This document shows, piece after piece, positions 26,401-34,504 of a DNA stretch of 52,759 nucleotides. The notes under the pieces are model-generated. The model was not told the origin of the DNA, made no database searches, and worked only from the letters and a program-made list of their open reading frames with translations. This stretch comes from Peribacter sp043814035 (GTDB taxonomy: Bacteria > Patescibacteriota > Gracilibacteria > Peribacterales > Peribacteraceae). The stretch spans positions 1 through 52,759 of the forward strand of contig JBDRKJ010000001.1 in assembly GCA_043814035.1 (NCBI GenBank). The letters run 5' to 3'. A program made the translations under genes and the position numbers. The first letter of the stretch is position 1. Each line of letters starts with the position of its first letter.

Positions 26401-27762
26401 ACGCTGCAACTGCGCTTCGATACGGGAACTTCGGTGACGTACCTTGAGGCCGAGAAACTTGCCGATGGCACCAGTCTCTCTGGCATCAAGACGAACGGCA
26501 CCTGTTCCACGACCTGTGACATCACGGTGACGACGGTGGCCTCCACGATCTTCTCATTGAGAAATCAAGGAGACCTGTTCGTTTCGCTCGATTCACAGAC
26601 GATCGGTGCACGCCAGCTCCTCGCTGGAACGCTGGGCGAGCCGGTTCTGCGTGTCAAACTGCATGCCGAGTACGAAGACATTGACGTGACGGATTTCGTC
26701 GTCAACTCTTCAGGAAGTACGGCTGCATCTGTTGACTCGCTCGAGCTCTGGCTCGACGGTGGTACCCAGGCCCTCGCAGTGAGCGGCGGCTGTGGTAGCG
26801 CAGATGTACTGAATAAGAACTACTTGCCAGGCTCCGGCTCCGGTACAACCGCTTTCTGCTTCACGATGGATAATAAGCAACTCGTGGTGCCGAGGGGTAC
26901 AGACGTCAAGGTTCTCGTTCGTCCCCGCATCAAGACCGATGTGACCGGCGCGACGAGCAACAACTTGTTCGCTCTGTTCATCGATCACACGCCGGCATCG
27001 AACGATGCAACCGGTACGGGTTCCGTTCGCGCACGTGGTGTTGCCTCGAGCAATAACCTGGCCAAGAACGACGAAGACGGAACCGCAGAAGGTGAGGTCT
27101 TCATTGGTGTCACCTCTGCTGCTGCAAACGTCCGTGTCATCGGTAATGCCAACTTCACGGTTCTCTCGAAGCTCGCTTCGATCACGAACGGCGGAGCCGC
27201 CACAGGCACAGTGCCGAGCGGTGCTGACCGCGAGATCGGTGCCTTCACCTTCACCGCTGCTACAAACAGCAACACGAAGGACGGCACGAACCAGTGGGTC
27301 CTTTCGGGCGCGATCTTCACGGTGAACGGTACGAACGTGAACATGGCTACGACCGGATTCAAGATCTACAACAAGGCTGCTTCGCAGTCGCAGAACGTTG
27401 CTTGTACGTCCAGGACCACAGCTGGTACGGCAATTGTCGGTACAGCTTCTGGCGTCTTCCTCGTTGACTGCCGTGGCCTCATTGCGGCAACGACCTTGAA
27501 TACCGCAGTCGATTCCGGCCAGTCCATTACGCTCGTGCTTCTCGCAAACGTGACGAATTCCAACTCGGCAGCCGGTGTCGGCGGTTCGAGTATCCTGCAG
27601 GCGTCCCTGAACGACTTCACGAACGTCACGAAGCGGATCTTCGGACAAGCTTCGGGCGAGAGCCGCCTCCAGTGGAGGGATACAGACAACACTGTAACCC
27701 AGAAGTTCGAATGGGTTGAGTATCCTGACACAGCGATCAACTCGACGACCTACCGTGGTTAA
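23473..27762 (+). CDS. S-layer protein with three SLH domains
   Basis: Exported 1429-residue surface-layer protein, probably the main coat of the cell. Signal peptide MDISRFKRACAGLSVAAIML... ends near residue 28 (STAFA). Three SLH domains follow: YSDVPSGVWYGDAVSAFTDA (about 29-78), FNDVPTGAWFYAYMEEAAKE (about 85-150) and FVDNPSGQWYTEAIQTAADH (about 155-210). These bind cell-wall polymers. Then comes an Ig-like domain (VTATSAVTVEVEFTVAMDK, about 220-310) and about 1100 residues of Thr/Ser/Gly/Asp-rich beta domains. Cysteine pairs are scattered (for example CNGTCSTTCD-type). The open frame reaches 23332, but ATG 23473 starts a classic signal peptide. No SD. Confidence 0.92.
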   Translation: MDISRFKRACAGLSVAAIMLTQVSTAFAAYSDVPSGVWYGDAVSAFTDAGYLDATQPRFRGGDTATRAEFTKLIVMLNGGLLSTPPAVPSFNDVPTGAWFYAYMEEAAKEGWVRGDGNCYGSKPCYGRPIANINRAEAAALIVRAFGLDSTGAAAQFVDNPSGQWYTEAIQTAADHCVLQGDDSTSRVRPSDNMNRAEMVVMLYRVDQGLTFGVDCGQGQVTVPAVKSVTATSAVTVEVEFTVAMDKVSAETKGNYTVSGSPTVPINAAKLIAKDTVELTLGEDMVAEHEYTLQVKDVESAAGDMVSGTKTFAGYTAIVKGDGELEVSLSSKNPRGDTLPKGAVGVVLLSVDFTASCKDKVEMENLTLLHEGFGESVDVDGVYGAVNGARVTRKRTIDAQDQTADLRFSSALVIDPCETVTVDLVADFNSTAVTSGEHNFVVELPSDVTSNAQSVTGNFPLRGQTFRVAAVTSGIITITYRSVNPSKVQVGDKGKVIGKFEVDADSTEDQTLYSMTFENNSSASDGDYVNIAVRRSDGTILTNTVAQSVGDFVTVVFDPPFTVLEGDKITLEIIADIMNGADKSIQMHFEESSDLFAVGSLYGYGVNGQLYGSQVSIPTDNATTVAIDAGEFTIGINGPSTTQYTSDSNDAVFANITFNTGGEDIDIKNMYMLVLGQTATGAYMCESNGARSTACNATEGADEISDMMEGAEIRNKATGRTVSAVRLTTTGTSGDGSTAVPGQFQIYRFDDFIVKGKQTWQFRADFTSNSGAHPGNGDKFRIYICGEPTHVLDSSNNLTTNSTGCDFGGVFGAGGTVAASSTTYQMTVEGLSSGDKVGDVRPRGSIAGNFQEVVDAALTVEVKALASTDSAVENADDINLLRFEAKASSAEDLLLTKAVFEDSTGGTTDDNATDYSLWVDSDGDRVVDMVLENGVSAQSDQITFTELATGGYILPKEQTVVFEVHGKVASSLQTVTTLQLRFDTGTSVTYLEAEKLADGTSLSGIKTNGTCSTTCDITVTTVASTIFSLRNQGDLFVSLDSQTIGARQLLAGTLGEPVLRVKLHAEYEDIDVTDFVVNSSGSTAASVDSLELWLDGGTQALAVSGGCGSADVLNKNYLPGSGSGTTAFCFTMDNKQLVVPRGTDVKVLVRPRIKTDVTGATSNNLFALFIDHTPASNDATGTGSVRARGVASSNNLAKNDEDGTAEGEVFIGVTSAAANVRVIGNANFTVLSKLASITNGGAATGTVPSGADREIGAFTFTAATNSNTKDGTNQWVLSGAIFTVNGTNVNMATTGFKIYNKAASQSQNVACTSRTTAGTAIVGTASGVFLVDCRGLIAATTLNTAVDSGQSITLVLLANVTNSNSAAGVGGSSILQASLNDFTNVTKRIFGQASGESRLQWRDTDNTVTQKFEWVEYPDTAINSTTYRG

Positions 27763-27808
27763 TTGCATTCCAACGATTTGTAGTATTTGACGCGTGCAAA
27801 CCAATTCA

Positions 27809-27843
27809 CCCCGCCCATTCTGCGCAGAATGGGCGGGGTTTTT
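27809..27843 (+). terminator. Rho-independent terminator of the S-layer gene
   Basis: Perfect palindrome 27809-27838 (15-bp arms, CCCCGCCCATTCTGC) followed by five T. Very strong, as expected for a highly expressed gene. Confidence 0.95.
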
Positions 27844-27875
27844 GGATATGCGCGGTTTTCTGCTTCTTGTTCTGC

Positions 27876-28060
27876 CTCACCCCCTATCCCCCTCTCCATC
27901 CCACCTACGATTCCTTCATGGAGAGGGGGCATACCTTTCCTTTTTTTGCAGAGTTACATAAGTAGACAAAGTGCGCCCCTCTCTTGCCTGCCCGTCCGAA
28001 GTCCCGTCCCGCACATGCGGGAGGACGAAGGAGGGTGGAGAGGGGCTGAGGGGGAGAGGA
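27876..28060 (-). repeat. Composite intergenic repeat, inverted relative to 35480-35690
   Basis: Read on the minus strand it has the same order of blocks as the plus strand at 35530-35690: CCGTCC/GGACGGGCAGGC, GAGAGGGGCGCACTT, a variable 40-nt stretch, TATGCCCCCTCTCCATG, a spacer, and GATAGGGGGTGAGGCA. It includes repeat R1 (27986-28038), whose inner hairpin here is CCCGC-acat-GCGGG. The 343-bp spacer between the S-layer and FemAB genes holds only this and the terminator. Confidence 0.75.
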
Positions 28061-28105
28061 AAGTAAAGATTGGGGGGATATAAGCTGTTCTGTGGTTGTT
28101 CCACG

Positions 28106-29113
28106 CTAGCCGAGCAGTTTCCTCTTCAGTCGAAGCAGTCGGCTCGTCACCGGCCGCAAAACGATCTGTTGTTCTGGCTGGTAGGTCACCACAGAACCGC
28201 CAAATTTCTCTTTGAACATACTCACGCCCTGCCAGGGATGATCCAAAGCAGCGTCAGCAGGAGCAATGCCCAGCAGATCGTAGGCCGTGCATCCAGTGGC
28301 CTTGGCGTGGCGCATGGCAGCCCACTGAAGAACATACGGGGCCATAAAGGCCCTGTGATCGTAATCGGAGGCGCCGTAGTAGTAGATGGCCTTAGGTCCC
28401 CATATCACGCCCAGAAGTCCTGCAATGGGCTCGCCATCCGACATTGTTGCCAGAAACAGGAAACTCCCCGGTAATTTCGACAAAAACACTTCGTAGTGCT
28501 GCCTAGGATGAATAGTAAAGTTGTCACGATGTCCAGTTTTCTTTAGCAGACGCATCAAGGGAGAAATATCCGTCGAACGCTGCACCTGAATGCTGCGTTT
28601 TTCAGCAACGGAAATATTGTACCGACCCTTGGACTTCATTTGCTTGAGGATGTCTTCTGCCGACGGTGCGAGATCGATGATGCGTGTTGCGGCAGGTTGT
28701 TCGTGACGGGGGCTAGAACTCAGGGAATAGGGATTCGGGATTCGGACTTGGGGCAGGGGATCAGGGAGAGGGATTTGAGGAGAAAGGTAGAGGCAGAAAC
28801 AGCGATCATGCCTCGCATCATTCACGATAGTATTCAAGAAGAGTCCTAAGTCCGAATCCCTATTCCCGAATTCCCAAATCGGTCCGCGCGGAATATCCCA
28901 TGTCGAAAATCCAAATGCCGTCCGATCAATGATAACAAGTGCGGAGGCAAGGATCTGTGTTCCTTCCGTCAGAGCGTAGATCCTCGTTTCTCGGCCGAGT
29001 GCTTCTTGGAACTTCTGCCATTCCAGTGACTGCCAGAGTGTGCCATGAGAGTGCGTACGTACCCAGGCGTCATACTGTTGTCCTTCTGCCGCAGTGATTC
29101 TGACGACCTCCAT
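28106..29113 (-). CDS. FemAB/FemX-like peptidoglycan interpeptide transferase
   Basis: GNAT-fold enzyme that uses aminoacyl-tRNA to add residues to the lipid II stem peptide (FemABX family). The 335-residue protein begins MEVVRITAAEGQQYDAWVRT and carries LWQSLEWQKFQEALGRETRI and the family ending YDLLGIAP...GVSMFKEKFGGSVVTYQPE. A Pro-rich stretch (IPLPDPLPQVRIPNPYSLSS, about 122-142) in the middle is not typical; it is encoded by a 22-bp inverted repeat (28721-28750 and 28845-28875). The open frame extends to 29449, but an extended -10 (TGC-TACGAT) 8 nt before ATG 29113 supports this start. Divergent from sodA. Confidence 0.85.
   Translation of the reverse strand: MEVVRITAAEGQQYDAWVRTHSHGTLWQSLEWQKFQEALGRETRIYALTEGTQILASALVIIDRTAFGFSTWDIPRGPIWEFGNRDSDLGLFLNTIVNDARHDRCFCLYLSPQIPLPDPLPQVRIPNPYSLSSSPRHEQPAATRIIDLAPSAEDILKQMKSKGRYNISVAEKRSIQVQRSTDISPLMRLLKKTGHRDNFTIHPRQHYEVFLSKLPGSFLFLATMSDGEPIAGLLGVIWGPKAIYYYGASDYDHRAFMAPYVLQWAAMRHAKATGCTAYDLLGIAPADAALDHPWQGVSMFKEKFGGSVVTYQPEQQIVLRPVTSRLLRLKRKLLG
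28721..28875. repeat. Inverted repeat inside the FemAB-like gene
   Basis: Left arm 28721-28750 (GGGAATAGGGATTCGG with one extra tandem GATTCGG) and right arm 28845-28875 are reverse complements over about 22 bp, with about 95 bp between. Both arms are translated. Confidence 0.85.
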
Positions 29114-29121
29114 ATAGAAGA

Positions 29122-29130
29122 ATCGTAGCA
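29122..29130 (-). promoter_or_regulatory. Extended -10 before the FemAB-like gene
   Basis: Minus-strand TGC-TACGAT ends 8 nt before ATG 29113; no -35 found. Confidence 0.35.
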
Positions 29131-29154
29131 GCTTATTCGGGCATGGGCTCACGC

Positions 29155-29184
29155 TTGTTGTCCAGTGCGAAAAACAGGTACCAT
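29155..29184 (+). promoter_or_regulatory. Predicted sodA promoter
   Basis: TTGTTG (29155-29160), 18-nt spacer, TACCAT (29179-29184). The predicted start near 29191 gives a leader of about 16 nt without SD. Confidence 0.5.
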
Positions 29185-29206
29185 CCACAATTCCTCCCCT
29201 TTTCTC

Positions 29207-29809
29207 ATGGCCTATACCCTCCCCAAGCTTCCCTACGCGTTCGACGCACTCGAGCCACACATCGATGCCAAGACGATGGAGATCCACTATGGCAAACACC
29301 ATCAGGCGTACTGCGACAACGCCAACAAGGCACTCGCAGGAACACCGTTCGCAGAGAATCCTATTGAAGAAGCGCTCAAGAACCTTGAGGCGATTCCAGC
29401 CGACAAACGTACGGCGGTACGCAATCACGGTGGAGGATTCGCCAATCACAATTTTTTCTGGACATGTCTGAGCCCAAAAAGCGCAGAACCTTCTGAAAAT
29501 CTTGCCGAAGAACTAAAAGCGTCCTTCGGGAGTCTGGATGCATTTCGCTCCACATTTGAGGCATCCGCACTCGGTCAGTTCGGCTCTGGTTGGGCGTGGC
29601 TTATCACAAGCGGCGGACAGCTCGAAGTCATAAATCTTCCCAATCAGGATTCACCACTCTCTATTGGTAAAACGCCGCTTCTCTGTCTTGATGTCTGGGA
29701 GCATGCATACTATTTGAAGTACCAGAATCGGCGGGCCGAGTACGTGAAGGCGTTCTGGAGTGTAGTGAACTGGACTGAAGTCGATAGACGTTTTTCACTG
29801 GTCCAGTGA
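29207..29809 (+). CDS. sodA: Superoxide dismutase, Mn-type
   Basis: Dismutates superoxide to oxygen and peroxide in the cytosol. The 200-residue protein has the metal ligands His27 (MEIHYGKHH), His81 (FANHNFFW) and the Asp/His of LDVWEHAYYLKYQNR. NQDSPL at about 143-148 is the Mn-type signature (iron enzymes have NAGTPL), so Mn or cambialistic use is likely. ATG 29207 (MAYTLPKLPYAFDALEPH) matches the family N-terminus; the frame upstream to 29165 was rejected. A detoxifying enzyme in this lineage suggests exposure to oxygen, at least through a host or at times. Confidence 0.96.
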   Translation: MAYTLPKLPYAFDALEPHIDAKTMEIHYGKHHQAYCDNANKALAGTPFAENPIEEALKNLEAIPADKRTAVRNHGGGFANHNFFWTCLSPKSAEPSENLAEELKASFGSLDAFRSTFEASALGQFGSGWAWLITSGGQLEVINLPNQDSPLSIGKTPLLCLDVWEHAYYLKYQNRRAEYVKAFWSVVNWTEVDRRFSLVQ

Positions 29810-29845
29810 CACGCTCCTGACACCTCCAAATCTACGCAATTTGTT

Positions 29846-29873
29846 TTGACAGGCGCTTTTGAGAGCATAGAAT
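29846..29873 (+). promoter_or_regulatory. rpoB promoter
   Basis: Consensus TTGACA (29846-29851), 16-nt spacer, TAGAAT (29868-29873). The best sigma-70 match in the window; leader of about 110 nt before ATG 29993. Confidence 0.75.
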
Positions 29874-29992
29874 GCCTCCGTACGCAGCAGTGACGATTGT
29901 GTTGTGAGTGCTGCCCCCGTTTTCTGCCATCGAAACCAGGCCATCCGGTCTATGGCTTTCGCTGCGCGCATTCCATTTTTCTCCTCCCTGCT

Positions 29993-32900
29993 ATGGCAAA
30001 GAAGGTAGCTAAGAAAGTTCAGAAAAAGAATCAGAAGAAGAAAGTTGCATCCAAATCTGCACCAAAAAAGGTGGCTCGTCGCTCGAGCACCCAGAGTCGA
30101 TCACAGAAGAGCAAGGTTGTTCCTCGTGGCAAAAAGCCGGTTGCTGCAGCGGAAAAGTCTGCGCCACCTGCTCCTACGAAGAAGCCAGCGCTCCCGCCCA
30201 AGCGCACCTACCGCGTGCACGTAGAAGAGAAGATTCTTCCACAGATTGAACCGCCGATTGTTCCCCCTGCCGGGCGGATATCAGCATCTGTACGCAATCT
30301 TCCCACGAACCTCACACCGAAGCGTTTTTTTGAAGGTCGCGTCTACCTCACGGAGGAGGAGAATATTTCTGAGATCCTGCCGTCGCTCATTGAGATGCAG
30401 GTCTTAAGCTACCGCTGGTTCCTCACAGAAGGCATTAAGGAGCTTTTGCAGGAGATTAGTCCCATTACTGATTTCTCGAGCCGTAAGATGGAGCTTCGTG
30501 TCCTTGGTCATGCCTTCGATCCTCCAAAATACGACCCCGATACCTGCCGACGGCGCAACCTGACGTACGAAGCAGCCATGAAGGGTCATGTACAACTCAT
30601 CAACAAAGAGACAGGTGAAATTAAAGAACAAGATGTGTTCTTAGGATCAATCCCGCTTATGACTAATACGGGAACATTCATTGTCGGTGGTATTGAGCGC
30701 GTGGTAGTGCATCAGCTTGTTCGCTCTCCGGGTGTGTTCTTTTCGAAGATGCCCGATTATCCCAAGCATCACGCAGCCAAAATCATCCCCAAGCGCGGCG
30801 TGTGGCTCGAGATCGAAACGGATCGCCGTGGCATTGTCACGTGTAAAATTGACCGCAAGCGCAAGATTCCCATCACGCAGCTTCTGCGCGTGTTCGGCTA
30901 TACCACAGATCAGAAGATTCTCGATCTCTTTCAGTCAGTCAAAGGGAAGGATGCCGATTACATTCAAGCGACAATCGACAAAGATCCCGTGCGCACAGTC
31001 GAGGAGTCGTATCAAAGTATCTACCGCAAGATTCGTCCTGGTGATTTAGCCACACCCGAGAATGCCAAACAGCTCATCGATTCGTTGTTCTTCGATTTTA
31101 AGAAGTATGACATGGGCCAGATTGCCCGCTATAAGCTCAATCGTCGCTTCGGTTTCAAGACTGATAACGATGAATCGCACCGCGTGTTCCAGGTGGCGGA
31201 TTTTGTAGCGATTCTCAAGGAACTCGTCAATCTCAATAACGGAGTCGGCGTTCCTGATGACATCGATCATCTTGCGAACCGTCGTATTCGGTCGGTGGGC
31301 GAGCTCGTGCAGAACAAGTATCGCGTGGGCCTGGTGCGAACAGAGCGCATCATCAAGGACCGTATGACGGTTCTCGATATGGAGACTGTTACTCCAACAC
31401 AGCTCATCAACTGCCGTCCGATTACCGCTGCCATGCGTGAATTTTTCGCGAGTTCGCAGCTCAGTCAGTTCATGGATCAGACCAATCCGCTCGCCGAGCT
31501 TTCGCACAAGCGTCGTCTGTCGGCCATGGGTCCGGGAGGCCTGTCGCGTGAGCGTGCCAGCTTCGATGTGCGTGATGTGCATCCCAGTCACTACGGTCGC
31601 ATCTGCCCGATTGCCACACCGGAGGGTCCGAACATCGGTCTTGTGGTGCACCTTGCCGCGCTTGCGCGCGTCAATCTGTACGGATTCCTCGAGACGCCAT
31701 ATCGCGAGGTAAAGAACACGGTGCCCCTGGATCCCGATAAGCTTCACGGCCGCATAATGGGCGATACAATCCGCGAGGATCGTAAGGTTATTGTTCGGGA
31801 GGGTGAGGTTGTCGCGACCAAGGAAATTGCCCGCAAGGTCGTTTCTCTCTGTCGTCAGGAGAAGAAGTCTGGTGTTCCGGTACGCCCCTATATCACCAGC
31901 AAATTCAATTACATTGATGCAGAGCAGGAACGCCATCTCACCATTGCGCAGGCACAGACGAAGTATTCTGAAATGGGGGAGTTTCTTTCAACAATCATTT
32001 CCGCTCGTCGTAGCGGAGAGCCGGTACTTGTCGATTCACGCGACATTACACACGTGGATATGACGCCGAAGCAAATTCTCTCAGAGTCTACGTCGCTCAT
32101 TCCATTCCTAGAGCACGATGACAACACGCGTGCATCCATGGGTACCAACATGCAACGTCAGGCTGTACCGCTCATTCGTCCCGCTGCGCCACTCGTCGGT
32201 ACCGGTATTGAGGGGCTGACAGCTCGCGCCTCCGGTCAGGCGATGCTCGCAGAAGAGGACGGTGAAGTTGTGAGCGTGGACGCATCACACATTTCTGTGG
32301 TGTACCGCTCCGGACGCAAAGAGCAGTTGTCGCTGTTGACGTTCGCCCGCAGTAATCAGGGAACGTGTTTTCTCATGCGGCCGCGTGTGCACGTGGGGGA
32401 CAAGGTCCATCGCGGCTCTGTGCTCGCAGATGGTTCGGCTGTCGAAAATGGAGAGCTGGCACTTGGGCAGAACCTGCTCGTTGCCTATCTCTCTTGGGAG
32501 GGAGCAAACTTCGAAGACGCTGTGATTATTTCTGCTCGTGTGGTGCGTGACGGCTGGTTTGATTCCATTCATATTGAGTCGTATGTGACGGATGTGCGCG
32601 ACACCAAACTGGGTTCCGAAACAGTCACACGTGATATTCCGAATGTGGGCGAGGCTAAGCTCAAAGATCTTGATGCCGATGGTATCGTGCGGATCGGGGC
32701 TACGGTGCATGAAGGCGATATTCTCGTCGGCAAGATCACTCCTAAAGGTGAGACAGAGCTCACACCTGAAGAGCGTCTGCTGCAGGCAATCTTCGGCGAT
32801 AAAGCTAAGGATGTAAAAGACTCCTCGCTCCGCCTGCCGGGTGGCGCGGGAGGCAAAGTGGTCGATGTGCATATCTTCGATCGCGCCGAAGGCGATGAAC

Positions 32901-33910
32901 TCCCGACTGGCGTGATCCGCCAGATCAAGGTGTTCGTTGCGCAGACGCGCAAGATTCAAGTTGGCGACAAGATGGCCGGACGGCATGGAAACAAAGGTGT
33001 TGTCTCGCGCATTGTGCCAGTCGAAGACATGCCGTATCTCGAAGATGGCACGTCAGTGGATATCATCTTGAACCCTCTCGGTGTCACATCCCGCATGAAC
33101 ATCGGACAGATTCTTGAAACACATTTGGGATGGGCATGCGAACGACTAGGAATCAAGGTGGCGACGCCAGCGCTCAATGGAATCTCTGTCGATCAAATTG
33201 AGGAATTCCTGAAGGCGGCAGATCTTCCTGCCGATGGCAAAGTGCAGCTCTTTGATGGGCGCACGGGCGAAGCCTTCGCGCACAGGACGACGGTCGGTAT
33301 CGTGTACATGCTCAAGCTTCTCCATCTTGTCGAAGACAAGATCCACGCACGCAGCGTCGGTCCGTACTCTCTCGTCACGCAACAGCCGCTCGGCGGCAAG
33401 GCACAGCACGGAGGTCAGCGCTTCGGAGAAATGGAAGTGTGGGCACTGGAGGCTTACGGTGCGGCCTACACGCTGCAAGAAATGCTCACGATCAAGTCTG
33501 ACGACGTGATCGGACGCAGCAAGGCCTACGAGGCCATTGTGAAGGGTGAGACGATCCGTCGCCCCTCCATCCCTGAGTCCTTCAACGTTCTCGTGAAGGA
33601 ATTGCAGGCACTGGGGCTTAAAGTGGAACTCCTGAAGTTCAAGGATGAAGTGCAACCCGAAGAGCGAACGACGCTGGAAGTGGCAGAAGTGGAGCAAGTG
33701 GAATTGCGCTCACGTGTCGAAGCCGAAGTCGAGGCAGAAGAGATCCTCAACGCCACTGAGAAGATCTCGGAGCTCGAGGTCCCAGGCAGCGAGACCACGG
33801 AAGAAGTCGTAGGAGGTATTGAGGAGGGTGAAGCCGTTGAAGCTTCGGGAATCACTGCCAAAGAAGAAATGAAAGAGGCAGTCAGTGAAGAGTCGATGGA
33901 AGACGCGTAA
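29993..33910 (+). CDS. rpoB: DNA-directed RNA polymerase subunit beta
   Basis: Catalytic beta subunit, 1305 residues. Start MAKKVAKKVQKKNQKKKVAS was chosen over the frame at 29897. The first 75 or so residues are Lys/Ala/Pro-rich and absent from standard RpoB. The core is normal: SQLSQFMDQTNPLAELSHKR with LSAMGPGGL in the rifampicin region (all usual contact residues, including the His and Ser of the hot spots, are of the sensitive type), KMAGRHGNKGVVSRI, and GGKAQHGGQRFGEMEVWALE near the end. After SFNVLVKELQALGLKVELL an acidic tail of about 85 residues follows. rpoC is not downstream: an unrelated secreted protein gene is next. Own consensus promoter; no SD. Confidence 0.97.
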   Translation: MAKKVAKKVQKKNQKKKVASKSAPKKVARRSSTQSRSQKSKVVPRGKKPVAAAEKSAPPAPTKKPALPPKRTYRVHVEEKILPQIEPPIVPPAGRISASVRNLPTNLTPKRFFEGRVYLTEEENISEILPSLIEMQVLSYRWFLTEGIKELLQEISPITDFSSRKMELRVLGHAFDPPKYDPDTCRRRNLTYEAAMKGHVQLINKETGEIKEQDVFLGSIPLMTNTGTFIVGGIERVVVHQLVRSPGVFFSKMPDYPKHHAAKIIPKRGVWLEIETDRRGIVTCKIDRKRKIPITQLLRVFGYTTDQKILDLFQSVKGKDADYIQATIDKDPVRTVEESYQSIYRKIRPGDLATPENAKQLIDSLFFDFKKYDMGQIARYKLNRRFGFKTDNDESHRVFQVADFVAILKELVNLNNGVGVPDDIDHLANRRIRSVGELVQNKYRVGLVRTERIIKDRMTVLDMETVTPTQLINCRPITAAMREFFASSQLSQFMDQTNPLAELSHKRRLSAMGPGGLSRERASFDVRDVHPSHYGRICPIATPEGPNIGLVVHLAALARVNLYGFLETPYREVKNTVPLDPDKLHGRIMGDTIREDRKVIVREGEVVATKEIARKVVSLCRQEKKSGVPVRPYITSKFNYIDAEQERHLTIAQAQTKYSEMGEFLSTIISARRSGEPVLVDSRDITHVDMTPKQILSESTSLIPFLEHDDNTRASMGTNMQRQAVPLIRPAAPLVGTGIEGLTARASGQAMLAEEDGEVVSVDASHISVVYRSGRKEQLSLLTFARSNQGTCFLMRPRVHVGDKVHRGSVLADGSAVENGELALGQNLLVAYLSWEGANFEDAVIISARVVRDGWFDSIHIESYVTDVRDTKLGSETVTRDIPNVGEAKLKDLDADGIVRIGATVHEGDILVGKITPKGETELTPEERLLQAIFGDKAKDVKDSSLRLPGGAGGKVVDVHIFDRAEGDELPTGVIRQIKVFVAQTRKIQVGDKMAGRHGNKGVVSRIVPVEDMPYLEDGTSVDIILNPLGVTSRMNIGQILETHLGWACERLGIKVATPALNGISVDQIEEFLKAADLPADGKVQLFDGRTGEAFAHRTTVGIVYMLKLLHLVEDKIHARSVGPYSLVTQQPLGGKAQHGGQRFGEMEVWALEAYGAAYTLQEMLTIKSDDVIGRSKAYEAIVKGETIRRPSIPESFNVLVKELQALGLKVELLKFKDEVQPEERTTLEVAEVEQVELRSRVEAEVEAEEILNATEKISELEVPGSETTEEVVGGIEEGEAVEASGITAKEEMKEAVSEESMEDA

Positions 33911-34004
33911 TTTCATGAGGGGGGTTAACCTACCCTTCGACTCCGCTCAGGACAGGCGGTTTCCCCCCTCACAGACACCCCCCTTCCCTTAAAAGGTATC
34001 GCTC

Positions 34005-34039
34005 CCCGCCCGTACCGAACGTCGGTACGTTCGGGCGGG
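34005..34039. repeat. Palindromic dispersed repeat R3, copy 1
   Basis: CCCGCCCGTACCGAACG and CGTTCGGGCGGGC arms; a second copy (40613-40645) is inside the second 23S intron. Confidence 0.8.
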
Positions 34040-34140
34040 CAGCGATGGGTTGTTGGTTGCGCTTTGCGCGAACGAAAAATGGAAAGTCGGGTGGCTGCCG
34101 GAAGTCACTGTCCTTTTCTGGCTCCGTTCTACGCTCTTTC

Positions 34141-34172
34141 AGAACGCCATTGATCCCTTCTGCAAGCCAAAA
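34141..34172. repeat. 32-bp perfect direct repeat R2, copy 1
   Basis: Starts AGAACGCCATTGATCCC and is identical to 35708-35739; the two copies bracket the 34505 gene. Confidence 0.95.
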
Positions 34173-34284
34173 TGTACGTTCCATCCATCCATAGAACGTC
34201 CCTCGCTGCGAGGAAATGACACCGGAAGATCTGATTGCGAATGTGGAAATAAATTCCAGTGCCCAACACTACATAGCATTACTT

Positions 34285-34313
34285 TTGACATATAAGTTAT
34301 TGCTGAGTATTGT
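34285..34313 (+). promoter_or_regulatory. Sigma-70 promoter of the 34505 gene
   Basis: Perfect TTGACA (34285-34290), 17-nt spacer, TATTGT (34308-34313). Leader of about 185 nt, including a GGAACGTA/TACGTTCC hairpin near 34391-34411. Confidence 0.65.
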
Positions 34314-34491
34314 AGCCGGTTACTGAGGTTGCTCAATTTTTGCTCTTTCACATCACCAGTTATGTGGATGAGCACGCGAGTCGTTGCCGGAACGTACTAT
34401 TACGTTCCTCCTGCCAGCTTTCCCACCCGCTTTTTGCCCCACGCCATGCGCGCCAGCGCTTAGGTGTAAGGCAAACCCACCCCCCTTCTCC

Positions 34492-34498
34492 AAAGGAG
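34492..34498 (+). promoter_or_regulatory. Strong Shine-Dalgarno that sets the start at 34505
   Basis: AAAGGAG ends 6 nt before ATG 34505; with 20133-20140 one of the two clear SD sites in the window. Confidence 0.8.
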
Positions 34499-34504
34499 AA
34501 TCCG

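Larger units (their letters stand above)
33911..34284. other. Repeat-rich spacer after rpoB
   Basis: No gene. A 9-bp stem TGAGGGGGG/CCCCCCTCA (33916-33924 with 33963-33971) encloses a REP-like CCCTTCGACTCCGCTCAGGACAGG (33932-33957 region) and may end rpoB transcription, but there is no T-run. The palindromic repeat R3 (34005-34039) and direct repeat R2 (34141-34172) follow. Confidence 0.65.

Noticed and set aside
31046..31936. 296-residue frame antisense to rpoB
   Set aside because: Shadow of rpoB, whose sense frame is unambiguous.
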